NCBI GenBank assembly: GCA_009937255.1
Contig: JAACCT010000015.1
Span: 1 to 64,000 of the forward strand
DNA from: Dehalococcoidales bacterium
Lineage (GTDB): Bacteria; Chloroflexota; Dehalococcoidia; Lucifugimonadales; Lucifugimonadaceae
Direction: 5' to 3'
Length of the DNA stretch: 64,000 bases
Part shown: positions 51,358-60,448 of the stretch, piece after piece
Layout of the letters: each line of letters begins with the position of its first letter
Position numbering within the stretch: the first letter of the stretch is position 1
Program-made: the position numbers and the translations under genes
The notes under the pieces: model-generated
The model's input: only the letters and a program-made list of their open reading frames with translations
Database searches by the model: none
Told to the model about the DNA's origin: nothing

Positions 51358-52828
51358 GAATTTTATTTTTTTTAATTAGATAGTCAATTTGAATTATTAT
51401 TCCTAAAACTAACGCTATAACAGAAAAAATCAATGCTCCAAAAATTAATTCTTGAAAAACTTCTATTCCTGCTATATTTATATTATTTATAAGCTCTTTT
51501 TGTTCCTTGGAATTTGATGTAAATATCTGTATGCCTGATACTAATTCAGAAAATCTAGAAGTCCCAAAAGCCGTCATAATTGATAACCCAAAAATCATTC
51601 CTGTCATCCTAGAAAAAGATATCATAGAAGAGGCTATTCCTCTGATTTTTACTGGAATTTTTTCTAGTCCTAAATTATGGATAGGTACAATATATAAACC
51701 AAAACCAGTACCAACTATAAAAAATATGTAAGCTAAATCATTTGGTGGTTTTGAAATATTAATTGAATATAATAAAATTCCAATAGAAGTTATTACACCT
51801 GCTAAATTCATACTGAAGAAATTACTAAATTTTGACAATAAAATACCTATAATTGATCCGACTCCTATGAATAATGTTAAGTTTAATAAAGATAAGCCAA
51901 TCTCCAAATTACCCATTTCGTGAATTGTAGAAGATGATAAAGGTATTGTGACCATTATGATAATTAAACTCGCACCTATAAAAAAATGCGTACTGAAAGA
52001 AATTATAAAAGTTTTATATTTAAATATTTCAGGTGGAATAAAATCTTGTAAGCCTTTCAATACTCTATAAATAAAGAAACATAGCAAAAATATAATACTA
52101 ATTATTATTACTAAGTTGAGGGAAGTAAGGTTTGAATATTCTGATATTAAATATGTTGTTAAAATAATTACGACTGAAAATAATATTGCATCAAATATTT
52201 TTATCCTTGCTTTACTAGGTTGACTATTAGGTAGAAAATACATTAAAAAAATTATTCCAAAGGATATTGGTATATTGATTAGAAAAGCTGTTTCCCAATT
52301 CCAATATTCTACAATTAAGCTTCCCCATAATGGTCCAATTACTCCACCTAGTTCTGCTGAAGCTCCAATTAAACCAAATCCATAAATCCAATATTTTTTT
52401 TCAAAAATCAACGAAATACCTACCATACAAATTGGAATTATAGCTCCTCCACCCATAGCTTGTATAAATCTAAAAAAAACCATCCATAATAATTTCGATG
52501 GTAAAAAAGGACTGTTGGGAATTATATTAGTCATTCCTATCATCAAAGATCCGAATGAGAATATCAATAAAGAAATAATTAAAGTAGATTTGTATCCATA
52601 TTTATCACATATTTTTCCTGCAATTGGCATAATTAATGTAAATCCTAGTAAGTAAGAAGTAATTGTCCAAGAAACTTTATTTAGCTCACCTACAGATATC
52701 CTTAAATCTAGCATCATGCTCGGTAATAAAGTTACAATAACAGTTTGATCATCAGCTGCTATAAACACTGTTATACAAAATAAAGATAGGAATAATAATT
52801 TATTTTTTAAACTTAAGGTTCTATCCAT
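51350..52828 (-). CDS. DHA2-type MFS transporter (P55/Rv1410c-like context)
   Basis: FIAADDQTVIVTLLPSMMLDL, FRFIQAMGGGAIIPICMVGISLIFEKKYWIYGFGLIGASAELGGVIGPLWG; ATG at 52828 plausible (track 52846); overlaps upstream lipoprotein. Confidence 0.85.
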   Translation of the reverse strand: MDRTLSLKNKLLFLSLFCITVFIAADDQTVIVTLLPSMMLDLRISVGELNKVSWTITSYLLGFTLIMPIAGKICDKYGYKSTLIISLLIFSFGSLMIGMTNIIPNSPFLPSKLLWMVFFRFIQAMGGGAIIPICMVGISLIFEKKYWIYGFGLIGASAELGGVIGPLWGSLIVEYWNWETAFLINIPISFGIIFLMYFLPNSQPSKARIKIFDAILFSVVIILTTYLISEYSNLTSLNLVIIISIIFLLCFFIYRVLKGLQDFIPPEIFKYKTFIISFSTHFFIGASLIIIMVTIPLSSSTIHEMGNLEIGLSLLNLTLFIGVGSIIGILLSKFSNFFSMNLAGVITSIGILLYSINISKPPNDLAYIFFIVGTGFGLYIVPIHNLGLEKIPVKIRGIASSMISFSRMTGMIFGLSIMTAFGTSRFSELVSGIQIFTSNSKEQKELINNINIAGIEVFQELIFGALIFSVIALVLGIIIQIDYLIKKNKILK

Positions 52829-53490
52829 ATTAATTTTTTGTTCCAATTATTAAACTTAATTTCTCTAATGGTTTGTATTGAGTCTTTAGGTTGAACTTTA
52901 CCAAATATATATATTTTTTTTACAAATCCATTTGAATTTATTAATAACTCTATATCAACATCACTATTAAAAATAATTATCTCTCCTACAAGAGAAGTTA
53001 AATTATTTGAATTTATTTTTGCTTTTATTTTGTATTGTTCATTTTTATACTCAATAATCTCAGTATTTTTAATTTCTAAGTAAATATCGCTTAAAATATT
53101 AATTGGATTAATATTTAAAAATGGATTATCTTCACTTGGAGTTTCCATCCAGTCAAAAGATATTGGATTAGTTATCCAATACTTTTCGTTTAAAGAAAGA
53201 TAAGAAACTTTTAAGAGGAAATTATTAGAAATAATATCGGCATCTATTGATATTTTATTTGGTTTTTCAATATTTCCTTTAGCTTGTGAAATATTATAAT
53301 CTCCAGGTAGTTCTGTAGATCCATTTTGGTGATTTAAACTAAATGTAAAAGATTTCGAATTTAAAATTTGATTACTTGATAAACTGATTACTTCTTCTAC
53401 GCTTAATATTTCATATGATTCATCATTAGATGAACATGATAAAAAAAATATTATTAATAATATATATAAATAAGTTTTTTTGATTATGAT
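52813..53490 (-). CDS. LppX/LprAFG (LprG-like) lipoprotein with non-canonical start
   Basis: Manual in-frame extension of track ORF 52813-53148: (I)IIKKTYLYILLIIFFLSCSSNDESYEILSVEEVISLSSNQILNSKSFTFSLNHQ...AKGNIEKPNKISIDADI...KYWITNPISFDWMETPSEDNPFLNINPINILSDI...LIWIEP; AAAGGA upstream; first codons ATC ATA ATC. Confidence 0.75.
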   Translation of the reverse strand: MIIKKTYLYILLIIFFLSCSSNDESYEILSVEEVISLSSNQILNSKSFTFSLNHQNGSTELPGDYNISQAKGNIEKPNKISIDADIISNNFLLKVSYLSLNEKYWITNPISFDWMETPSEDNPFLNINPINILSDIYLEIKNTEIIEYKNEQYKIKAKINSNNLTSLVGEIIIFNSDVDIELLINSNGFVKKIYIFGKVQPKDSIQTIREIKFNNWNKKLIWIEP

Positions 53491-53591
53491 TTTTCCTTTA
53501 ATTATTTCTTAAACTGTTTACTTACTATTTTACTAATTATTAATAAAGTTTCACAAAAATATAAAGTATTGTATATTTAATATTGTAAATT

Positions 53592-53673
53592 TTCTTTTGG
53601 GGAGCTAATAAGTGCTGAGAGGGTATAAAAACCGACCCATATAACCTGAACTAGATAATTCTAGCGGAGGGAA
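53592..53673 (+). ncRNA. TPP riboswitch (THI box)
   Basis: TTCTTTTGGGGAGC..AGTGCTGAGAGGGT..ACCGACCC..ATAACCTGAACTAGATAATTCTAGCGGAGGGAA: canonical CUGAGA and ACCUGA..GAUAAU..AGCG.AGGGAA elements. Confidence 0.97.
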
Positions 53674-53675
53674 TA

Positions 53676-54431
53676 ATAATCAAAAATATAGTTTTAGATA
53701 AAATAACATATAACTTCTCTGAAGATCCTCCTTTAATTGACCAATTATCTTATAATTTTCCTTTTGGTAAAACAATTGCAATTCTAGGTCATAGTGGATG
53801 TGGTAAAAGTACTTTATTACAAATGATATCGGGTGTTTTAGAACCAACTGATGGAGAAATTAAACTTAATAATTGTTCAAATAGATTAGGGAAAATTGCT
53901 TACATGCAACAAAAAGATCTTTTACTTCCATGGCTAACTGTAAAAGAAAATGTGATGTTGCCTTATAAAATAAATAAAAATAATGTAACTAATAATATTA
54001 ATGACATACTTGAGAAAGCTAAAATTTTAGGAATTGAAGAATATTTAGAATTTTTCCCTCATGAGTTATGAGGAGGATTAAAGCAAAGAGTTTCTTTATT
54101 AAGAACTATCCTTCAAAATTCTGAATTTATTTTACTTGATGAACCATTTGCATCATTAGACGCAATAACTAGATTAGAATTATACTCTTGGATTGAAAAA
54201 ATTAATAAACATATTAACAAGTCTATAATTTTAGTAACTCATGATATAGAAGAAGCAATTTTTTTATCAGATCATGTCATAATTATGTCTTCAGGAAAAA
54301 ATAATTTTCGTTATGAATTACCTATTAATTTAAAACATCCAAGAAATTCAAATATAACAATAACCAATGAATTTTTTAATCTAAAAAAACTTTTACTCAA
54401 GAATTTAAGATTGGTGAGATCTATTGATTAA
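53676..54431 (+). pseudogene. thiZ: ThiZ-like HMP/thiamine-precursor ABC transporter ATPase with in-frame TGA at 54069-54071 and no canonical start
   Basis: (ATA)IKNIVLDKITYNFSEDPPLIDQLSYNFPFGKTIAILGHSGCGKSTLL...MQQKDLLLPWLTVKEN...FFPHEL*GGLKQRVSLLRTILQNSEFILLDEPFASLDAITRLELYSW...ILVTHDIEEAIFLSDHVIIM; Walker A/B and H-loop intact. Confidence 0.85.
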
Positions 54432-55182
54432 TAATTTTCTAAAAAATTCATCTGTAATTGTTTTACCTCTACTATCTTCTGTTACCTTAATATTTATCTG
54501 GCAAATCTTATCTGAGCTTCAAGTTTTTGAATCTTGGCTTTTGCCATCTCCTCTGGCAATAATAACTGAGCTTTTCAATTCTAAGCAATTTCTTTTTCGT
54601 CATATGCTTGTAACAGCATTTGAAATTTTTATAGGATTATTTTTTGCAATTTTTTTAGGATCTATTTTAGGTTTTTCTATGACTTTATCTAAAATTTTAG
54701 AAAGATCTTTTCTCCCTTACTTAATTGCTTCTCAAGTTATTCCTATATTTGCATTAGCACCAATATTAATTGTTTGGTTTGGTGCAGGATTACTTTCTAA
54801 AATAATCGTAGTATTTTTAATATCATTTTTTCCTATTTGTATAGGTATTTTTGATGGATTACGACGAAATAATGATGATATGGAAAATTTGTTAAAAACT
54901 ATGGGAGCAAATAATTATCAAATATATTCAATACTTAAAATTAAGTTAGCACTGCCAAGTTTTTTTTCTGGACTTAAAGTAGCTTCTGTTAGCTCTGTTA
55001 TAGGAGCTGTTGTAGCTGAATGGATTGGCTCAAAAGCTGGTTTAGGGTGGATAATGAAAGTTTCTGGCCCGCTATTTCAAACTGAAAGAGTATTTGCAGC
55101 AATATTGTTATTATCACTTTTTGCATCTTTGCTATTTTTATTGGTAAAAATAACTGAAAAAAAATTTATTAAAGGAGTTTAA
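54424..55182 (+). CDS. thiX: ThiX-like ABC transporter permease (BPD_transp_1)
   Basis: IFIWQILSELQVFESWLLPSPLAIITELF, SQVIPIFALAPILIVWFGAGLLSKI, GAVVAEWIGSKAGLGW; TTG start overlapping the ATPase stop by 8 nt. Confidence 0.85.
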   Translation: MINNFLKNSSVIVLPLLSSVTLIFIWQILSELQVFESWLLPSPLAIITELFNSKQFLFRHMLVTAFEIFIGLFFAIFLGSILGFSMTLSKILERSFLPYLIASQVIPIFALAPILIVWFGAGLLSKIIVVFLISFFPICIGIFDGLRRNNDDMENLLKTMGANNYQIYSILKIKLALPSFFSGLKVASVSSVIGAVVAEWIGSKAGLGWIMKVSGPLFQTERVFAAILLLSLFASLLFLLVKITEKKFIKGV

Positions 55183-55184
55183 TT

Positions 55185-56147
55185 ATGAAAAAAATTATTT
55201 TAAGTTTAATTGCTCTGTTTGTTCTTTTGGGGTGCCAAAGTAATGAATCTATATCATTAGCTTTGGATTGGTATCCTAATTCGAATCATGCAGGAAGTTA
55301 TTCTGCTATTGATGAAGGTTTTTTCTTAGATGAAAAAATAGACTTTGAAGTTTATACTCCATCAGATCCTACTGCAATAATTTCTGCTGTAGCTAGTGGA
55401 AGAGATGAATTTGGGCTTTCTTATCATCCAGATGTATTACAAGCTCAATCTGCTGGACTTGATATTATATCTGTATTAAGTATTTCGCAGCATCCATTAA
55501 ATTCAATAATGACCTTAAGAGAAAATAATATAAATTCTCCTAAAGATTTAAAAGACAAAAAAATAGGTTTTCCAGGAATACCTTCTAATAAAGCAATGCT
55601 TGAAACAGTTTTGAATAATCAAGGATTAGATATTAATGATGTAGAAACTATTGATGTAGGATTTGAGTTAGTAAAAGCTTTAATTTCTGGATCAGTTGAT
55701 GCAATTATAGGTGCATATTGGACACATGAATCTATAGTTATGGAGCTACAAGGTTATGAAATTAATATAATGAGATTAGAAGAATGGGGAGTTCCAGATT
55801 ACTATGAATTAATTCTAATAACTAACTCCACTTATTTAAATGAAAATAAAAATGAAGTAGAAAAAGTTGTTGAATCTATTACCAAGGGATATCAATTTGC
55901 AATAAATAATCCTGAAAAATCTATAGACAGTGTAATAAGTATTGCTGGAAAAGAAATTGTAGAGGAAGATGTTGAAAGAAAAGGTATAGAGCTTTTAATA
56001 CCAATGTGGGAATCTAAATCTATTCCATTTGGATTTCAAGACACTAAGAAATGGGAAGATACTTATAATTGGATGAATAATAATGGTTTCTTAGATAAAG
56101 AATTGAAAATAGAAAGCCTACTTTTTACTGAATTTTCAAATAATTAA
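55185..56147 (+). CDS. thiY: ThiY-like NMT1/THI5 substrate-binding lipoprotein (HMP or derivative)
   Basis: LLGCQS lipobox; SLALDWYPNSNHAGSYSAIDEGFFLDEKIDFEVYTPSDPTAIISAVASGRDEFGLSY; TPP riboswitch operon. Confidence 0.88.
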   Translation: MKKIILSLIALFVLLGCQSNESISLALDWYPNSNHAGSYSAIDEGFFLDEKIDFEVYTPSDPTAIISAVASGRDEFGLSYHPDVLQAQSAGLDIISVLSISQHPLNSIMTLRENNINSPKDLKDKKIGFPGIPSNKAMLETVLNNQGLDINDVETIDVGFELVKALISGSVDAIIGAYWTHESIVMELQGYEINIMRLEEWGVPDYYELILITNSTYLNENKNEVEKVVESITKGYQFAINNPEKSIDSVISIAGKEIVEEDVERKGIELLIPMWESKSIPFGFQDTKKWEDTYNWMNNNGFLDKELKIESLLFTEFSNN

Positions 56148-56148
56148 T

Positions 56149-57024
56149 TTAAGGCCATAGAAGGACTCCTCTTAAATCTGTTTCAGCTTCTAAAAGGTGT
56201 CCTGCTATGCTTGTAACGTAAATTTTATTTCCTATAAAAGTACAATTTGTGGGTCTTTCACATGGAGTTTTATGATTTTGGAGTATTTTGCCGTTAATAT
56301 CAAATACAGTTATGTTACCACCAGGTCCTGAAATCTCCCAACCTGTTGCTGCTACTATGTATTTTTCCCCAGATTTATCTTCTGCTAAAGTCATACCATC
56401 AATTCCTCTATGAAACCCAAAATTATGTAGAATTTTCATATTACTTAAAGAACCATCCTCATTAATATCATAAGATCTAAGTTCTCTTTCTTGGTCAGCT
56501 CTATAATCAGATTGAGCAACATAAAGAATATCCTCGTTATCATTAAATAATAATCCATTTGGCATTGATGTATCGAATGTTCTTCTTGTACTTTTATAAC
56601 TTCCATCAGGCTGTTTATCTGCTGAAATGATAGCTGAGAAATTTATACCTTGTTCAGGATTAATATCACCAACTCTATCTGAGAAATATATAGTACCTTT
56701 TTTATTAATTGCAAGATCATTTGGACTATTTATTTTTTCTCCGTTCAAAGTATCAACTATAGATCTTTTTGAACCATCTCTATAGTAAATAGATATATTT
56801 CTATTATTTCCTTCACATGCAAATAATTCTCCTTCTAAATTATAATTTAGACCATTTGCCCCTCCAGTATTTGAAGCATATTCTAAAACTTGGTTATTTG
56901 AGGGATTATAAGATAAAATTCTATTATTTGCTATATTAGAAAATAATAGGAGTTTTCCATTCCAACATGGACCTTCTGTTATAGAACCTAAATTAGGTAT
57001 TACGTTTTTGAATTTCCAAGACAT
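56149..57024 (-). CDS. SMP-30/gluconolactonase family protein
   Basis: TEGPCWNGKLLLFSNIANNRI, NSPNDLAINKKGTIYFSDRVG, MPNGLLFNDNEDILYVAQS, FHRGIDGMTLAEDKSGEKYIVAATG, RPTNCTFIGNKIYVTSIAG. Confidence 0.88.
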   Translation of the reverse strand: MSWKFKNVIPNLGSITEGPCWNGKLLLFSNIANNRILSYNPSNNQVLEYASNTGGANGLNYNLEGELFACEGNNRNISIYYRDGSKRSIVDTLNGEKINSPNDLAINKKGTIYFSDRVGDINPEQGINFSAIISADKQPDGSYKSTRRTFDTSMPNGLLFNDNEDILYVAQSDYRADQERELRSYDINEDGSLSNMKILHNFGFHRGIDGMTLAEDKSGEKYIVAATGWEISGPGGNITVFDINGKILQNHKTPCERPTNCTFIGNKIYVTSIAGHLLEAETDLRGVLLWP

Positions 57025-57088
57025 TTTTACCTCTGCTAGAATTGTTATTATAATAATTCTATAATCTAAATCATATTAAAGTAAAATC

Positions 57089-57892
57089 ATGAAACCAGAT
57101 GGAAAAATATTACCTATATGTATGACAATTGCTGGATCAGATTCAGGCGGAGGCGCTGGGATTCAAGCAGACCTTAAGACTTTTGCATCTTTAAAATGCT
57201 ATGGAGTTTCTGTAATAACATCAGTAACTGCTCAAAATACTAAAGGTGTAGATGATATTCATATTATTCCTAAAAATATTATTAAAAGTCAGATAATTGC
57301 TATTAATAATGATATGAATTTTAAGGCAGTTAAAACTGGAATGCTACCTGATGAGAATACTGTTGTTACCGTTTCAAATGAACTACAAAATATTACAAAA
57401 TTGATTTTAGTAGTTGATCCAGTAATTGTAGCTACGTCAGGAGATATTCTTGTTTCAAAAAATGCTATTGAATCTATAAAAACAAAATTATTGCCATTAG
57501 CATCAGTAATTACTCCAAATTTGCTAGAAGCAGAAGCACTTACTGGGGTAAAAATTAATAATAAAAACGAATTATTTGAAGCTTGTGAAATATTAAAAAG
57601 TTATGGTCCAAAATCAGTTCTTATCAAGGGAGGTCATTTTTTTGAATCGGAATTTGCAGAAGATACTCTTTATGATGGAAAAACTTTTGAATTTTTTTCA
57701 AAAAAAAGAATCAAAACCACATCAACACACGGTACAGGATGTACCTTTTCTTCTGCAATTACTGCGTTTTTGGCAAATGATAAAAATTTAATAGATTCTG
57801 TTAATAGTGCAAAATCTTATGTTACTAATGCTATAAACAAAGCTTATAAAATAGGTGAGGGGAATGGACCCTTGAATCATTTTTATATTTAG
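57089..57892 (+). CDS. thiD: Hydroxymethylpyrimidine/phosphomethylpyrimidine kinase
   Basis: PICMTIAGSDSGGGAGIQADLKTFASLKCYGVSVITSVTAQNT, VVDPVIVATSGD, TPNLLEAEAL, STHGTGCTFSSAI. Confidence 0.95.
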   Translation: MKPDGKILPICMTIAGSDSGGGAGIQADLKTFASLKCYGVSVITSVTAQNTKGVDDIHIIPKNIIKSQIIAINNDMNFKAVKTGMLPDENTVVTVSNELQNITKLILVVDPVIVATSGDILVSKNAIESIKTKLLPLASVITPNLLEAEALTGVKINNKNELFEACEILKSYGPKSVLIKGGHFFESEFAEDTLYDGKTFEFFSKKRIKTTSTHGTGCTFSSAITAFLANDKNLIDSVNSAKSYVTNAINKAYKIGEGNGPLNHFYI

Positions 57893-57921
57893 TGATTAAA
57901 AATATCTAGGTCAATTAGTTT

Positions 57922-59157
57922 ATGAGTAAAATTTTTCCTAATAATAAATATCTAAATAAACTTTTTAAATCAAAAAAGCCGTTGATAATTTACAAAGTTA
58001 AAAATGGGTATGATTTACTTACTGATTTTTCTCATAAAATTCAGCTTGATAATAAAAATATTGACAATTTTTTCTCAAATATATTACATCTTGATCCTGA
58101 TAAAGAAATCTTTGATGGATATGTAGGATTTTTTGATTATAAACTTTTGTGTAATTTAATTGGCTTAAAAATAAATAAAAAAAAATCAGATTTTTTCAAT
58201 AAAAGTATTTTTTATAAACCAGAAACAGTAATAAAAATAAGAAAAAAGGTGAGAATCTTTAGCTCTCTTTCCATTGAATATAGAGAAAATGAATTAAACA
58301 ATGAATTGAAAAATTATGAAGAAAATATTTTTTATCATAAAAAAAACTTTGATATTAACTACTCATTAGAAAATTTTAAAGAAAAATTTAATTTTGCTAA
58401 AAAGAAAATAATTGCTGGAGAAACTTATCAAATTAAAATTTCTCAAAAATATACTAATAATTCATATATCAATCCTATAGAATTTTTTATTAATTTGATG
58501 CAAGTTAATTGTTCACCAGAATCGTTTATGATTAGAGATGAAAATTATTCTATAGTTAGTTGCTCTCCTGAAAATTTAATTTATAAAAAAGGAAGTAAAA
58601 TTACGACAAAGCCCATAGCTGGAACAATAAAAAAAAATAAATTAATGGATATAACCTTGGCAAAAAAAATATTTGCTGAAAATAAAAAAGAAAACAAAGA
58701 ACATAATATGATCATAGACTTAGAAAGGAATGATTTGTCAAAAATTTGTAAACCTGGATCTGTTAAATTGAAGAATAAAAAACTGGTAGAAGAATATAAA
58801 GATCTTTTTCATTATGTTTCTGAAATTTCTGGAGAAATTAAAGAAGGGGTTGATATTAAAGAAATTATAACTGCAATGATGCCCGGGGGGTCAGTTATAG
58901 GTTGCCCAAAAATTAGTACTTTGAATATTATTAATAATTTAGAGGATTCAAGTAGAAATATTTTTACTGGAAGCTTTGGTTACATTAAATCCAATTTGGA
59001 TATGAGATTTAATGTCATTATTAGGACTATACTAAATTATAAAAATTCTATAGAAATTTTAGCAGCAAGTGGAGTTATTTTTGATAGTAAATATAAAAAT
59101 GAATATGAAGAAAACTTTATTAAAGCTAAATCTTTAATGGATTTATTTAAATTATGA
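57922..59157 (+). CDS. pabB: Aminodeoxychorismate synthase component I / anthranilate synthase I family
   Basis: GETYQIKISQKY, TKPIAGTIKKN, EHNMIIDLERNDLSKICKPGSVK, AMMPGGSVIGCPKISTLNIIN; followed by pabA- and pabC-like genes. Confidence 0.88.
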   Translation: MSKIFPNNKYLNKLFKSKKPLIIYKVKNGYDLLTDFSHKIQLDNKNIDNFFSNILHLDPDKEIFDGYVGFFDYKLLCNLIGLKINKKKSDFFNKSIFYKPETVIKIRKKVRIFSSLSIEYRENELNNELKNYEENIFYHKKNFDINYSLENFKEKFNFAKKKIIAGETYQIKISQKYTNNSYINPIEFFINLMQVNCSPESFMIRDENYSIVSCSPENLIYKKGSKITTKPIAGTIKKNKLMDITLAKKIFAENKKENKEHNMIIDLERNDLSKICKPGSVKLKNKKLVEEYKDLFHYVSEISGEIKEGVDIKEIITAMMPGGSVIGCPKISTLNIINNLEDSSRNIFTGSFGYIKSNLDMRFNVIIRTILNYKNSIEILAASGVIFDSKYKNEYEENFIKAKSLMDLFKL

Positions 59158-59711
59158 TTTATGTTATCGATCATAATGACTCTTTCACATTTAATTTAGT
59201 ACATTTACTAGCTCTTTATGATGATGTCGTTGTATCGAACTATAAAAAAATAGATAAATCTTATATAAAAAAATCTCATCTAGTAGTGTTTTCACCTGGA
59301 CCTGGGCATCCTAAAAACTATACTGAAACAATATCTTTGTATAAATCAATTAAAAACAATAAAAAAATACTTGGAGTTTGTCTTGGATTTCAAATAATTT
59401 TATATTCAGAAAAAGCAAAAATAATCCCTAAAAAATATATTCAGCACGGCTACAAATCTAATGTTAAAGTTAATAATTTAAGTTTAATATTTAAAAATAA
59501 TACTACTTTTTCAGTCGCAAACTATAACTCTTTAAAATTATTAGAACCTTTCAAATCTGAAGAAATAAATATAACTATGAGAGATACAGAAAATAATATT
59601 GCAATGGCTCTAGAAAATATTAATAAAAATATATTTGGATTTCAATTTCATCCTGATTCATTTTTAACTAAAAAAGGAAAATTTCTTGTTCAAAAAATCA
59701 TTTTTACATAA
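59154..59711 (+). CDS. pabA: Glutamine amidotransferase subunit (PabA/TrpG)
   Basis: VIDHNDSFTFNLVHLL, VVFSPGPGHP, ILGVCLGFQII, FGFQFHPDSFLT. Confidence 0.88.
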   Translation: MIYVIDHNDSFTFNLVHLLALYDDVVVSNYKKIDKSYIKKSHLVVFSPGPGHPKNYTETISLYKSIKNNKKILGVCLGFQIILYSEKAKIIPKKYIQHGYKSNVKVNNLSLIFKNNTTFSVANYNSLKLLEPFKSEEINITMRDTENNIAMALENINKNIFGFQFHPDSFLTKKGKFLVQKIIFT

Positions 59712-60441
59712 ATCTTTTGAAGAAATAGAATTTAATTCTCTTTGGGAAAATAAAGGTGTATTTACTACAATGAGATTTATAAAATCAGCTAATAAGTTTT
59801 TATTTTATAAAGAACATATAAATAGAATTAATAATTCTCTTATTAGCCTTAATATTAATTTTCAAATAGATAGTTTTTTTATAAATAAGATTGTTTCATT
59901 TATTAACTTAGATAATTGCAACTCTGATTTATTAATAAGAGTTGCAATTAGTGAAAATATTATTTCTATTTCATCAAGAAAATTTTTAGAATCAAATAAA
60001 AACTTTACTTGCTATTTTAAAGAATATAAACGAGAAAATCCCGAAATTAAAAATCTAAAATATAAAAAAATAATTGATTTCTTAAAAACAATAGATAATC
60101 AAAAAGAAGAAATCTTGCTAAGTGAAAAAAATATTATTTTTGAAGGGTGTACAACAAATATTATTTTAAATAAAAGTCAAAATATATACATTCCTAGAAA
60201 TAATTTTTATCGAGGAACTACTATGAGGTTTGTTTTAGATAAATTAGAAGAACCTGTAATAGAGAATGATATTTTAATTAGTGATATCAACAAATATGAT
60301 GAAATATTATTAGTAGGTACTGGAAAAGGTGTTGTAAGTGTACGAAAAATAGAAAATACTTTATGGGAAAACAAGTCAAATTTTCTTTATAAAAAATTAT
60401 CTAAAATTTATTATTCTAAAATAAATAAATTAAATACATAG
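59686..60441 (+). CDS. pabC: Class IV aminotransferase (aminodeoxychorismate lyase-like)
   Basis: FFINKIVSFINL..., EILLSEKNIIFEGCTTNIILNKSQNIYIPRNNFYRGTTMRFVLD; linked to pabBA. Confidence 0.8.
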   Translation: MFKKSFLHKSFEEIEFNSLWENKGVFTTMRFIKSANKFLFYKEHINRINNSLISLNINFQIDSFFINKIVSFINLDNCNSDLLIRVAISENIISISSRKFLESNKNFTCYFKEYKRENPEIKNLKYKKIIDFLKTIDNQKEEILLSEKNIIFEGCTTNIILNKSQNIYIPRNNFYRGTTMRFVLDKLEEPVIENDILISDINKYDEILLVGTGKGVVSVRKIENTLWENKSNFLYKKLSKIYYSKINKLNT

Positions 60442-60448
60442 TATGAAT

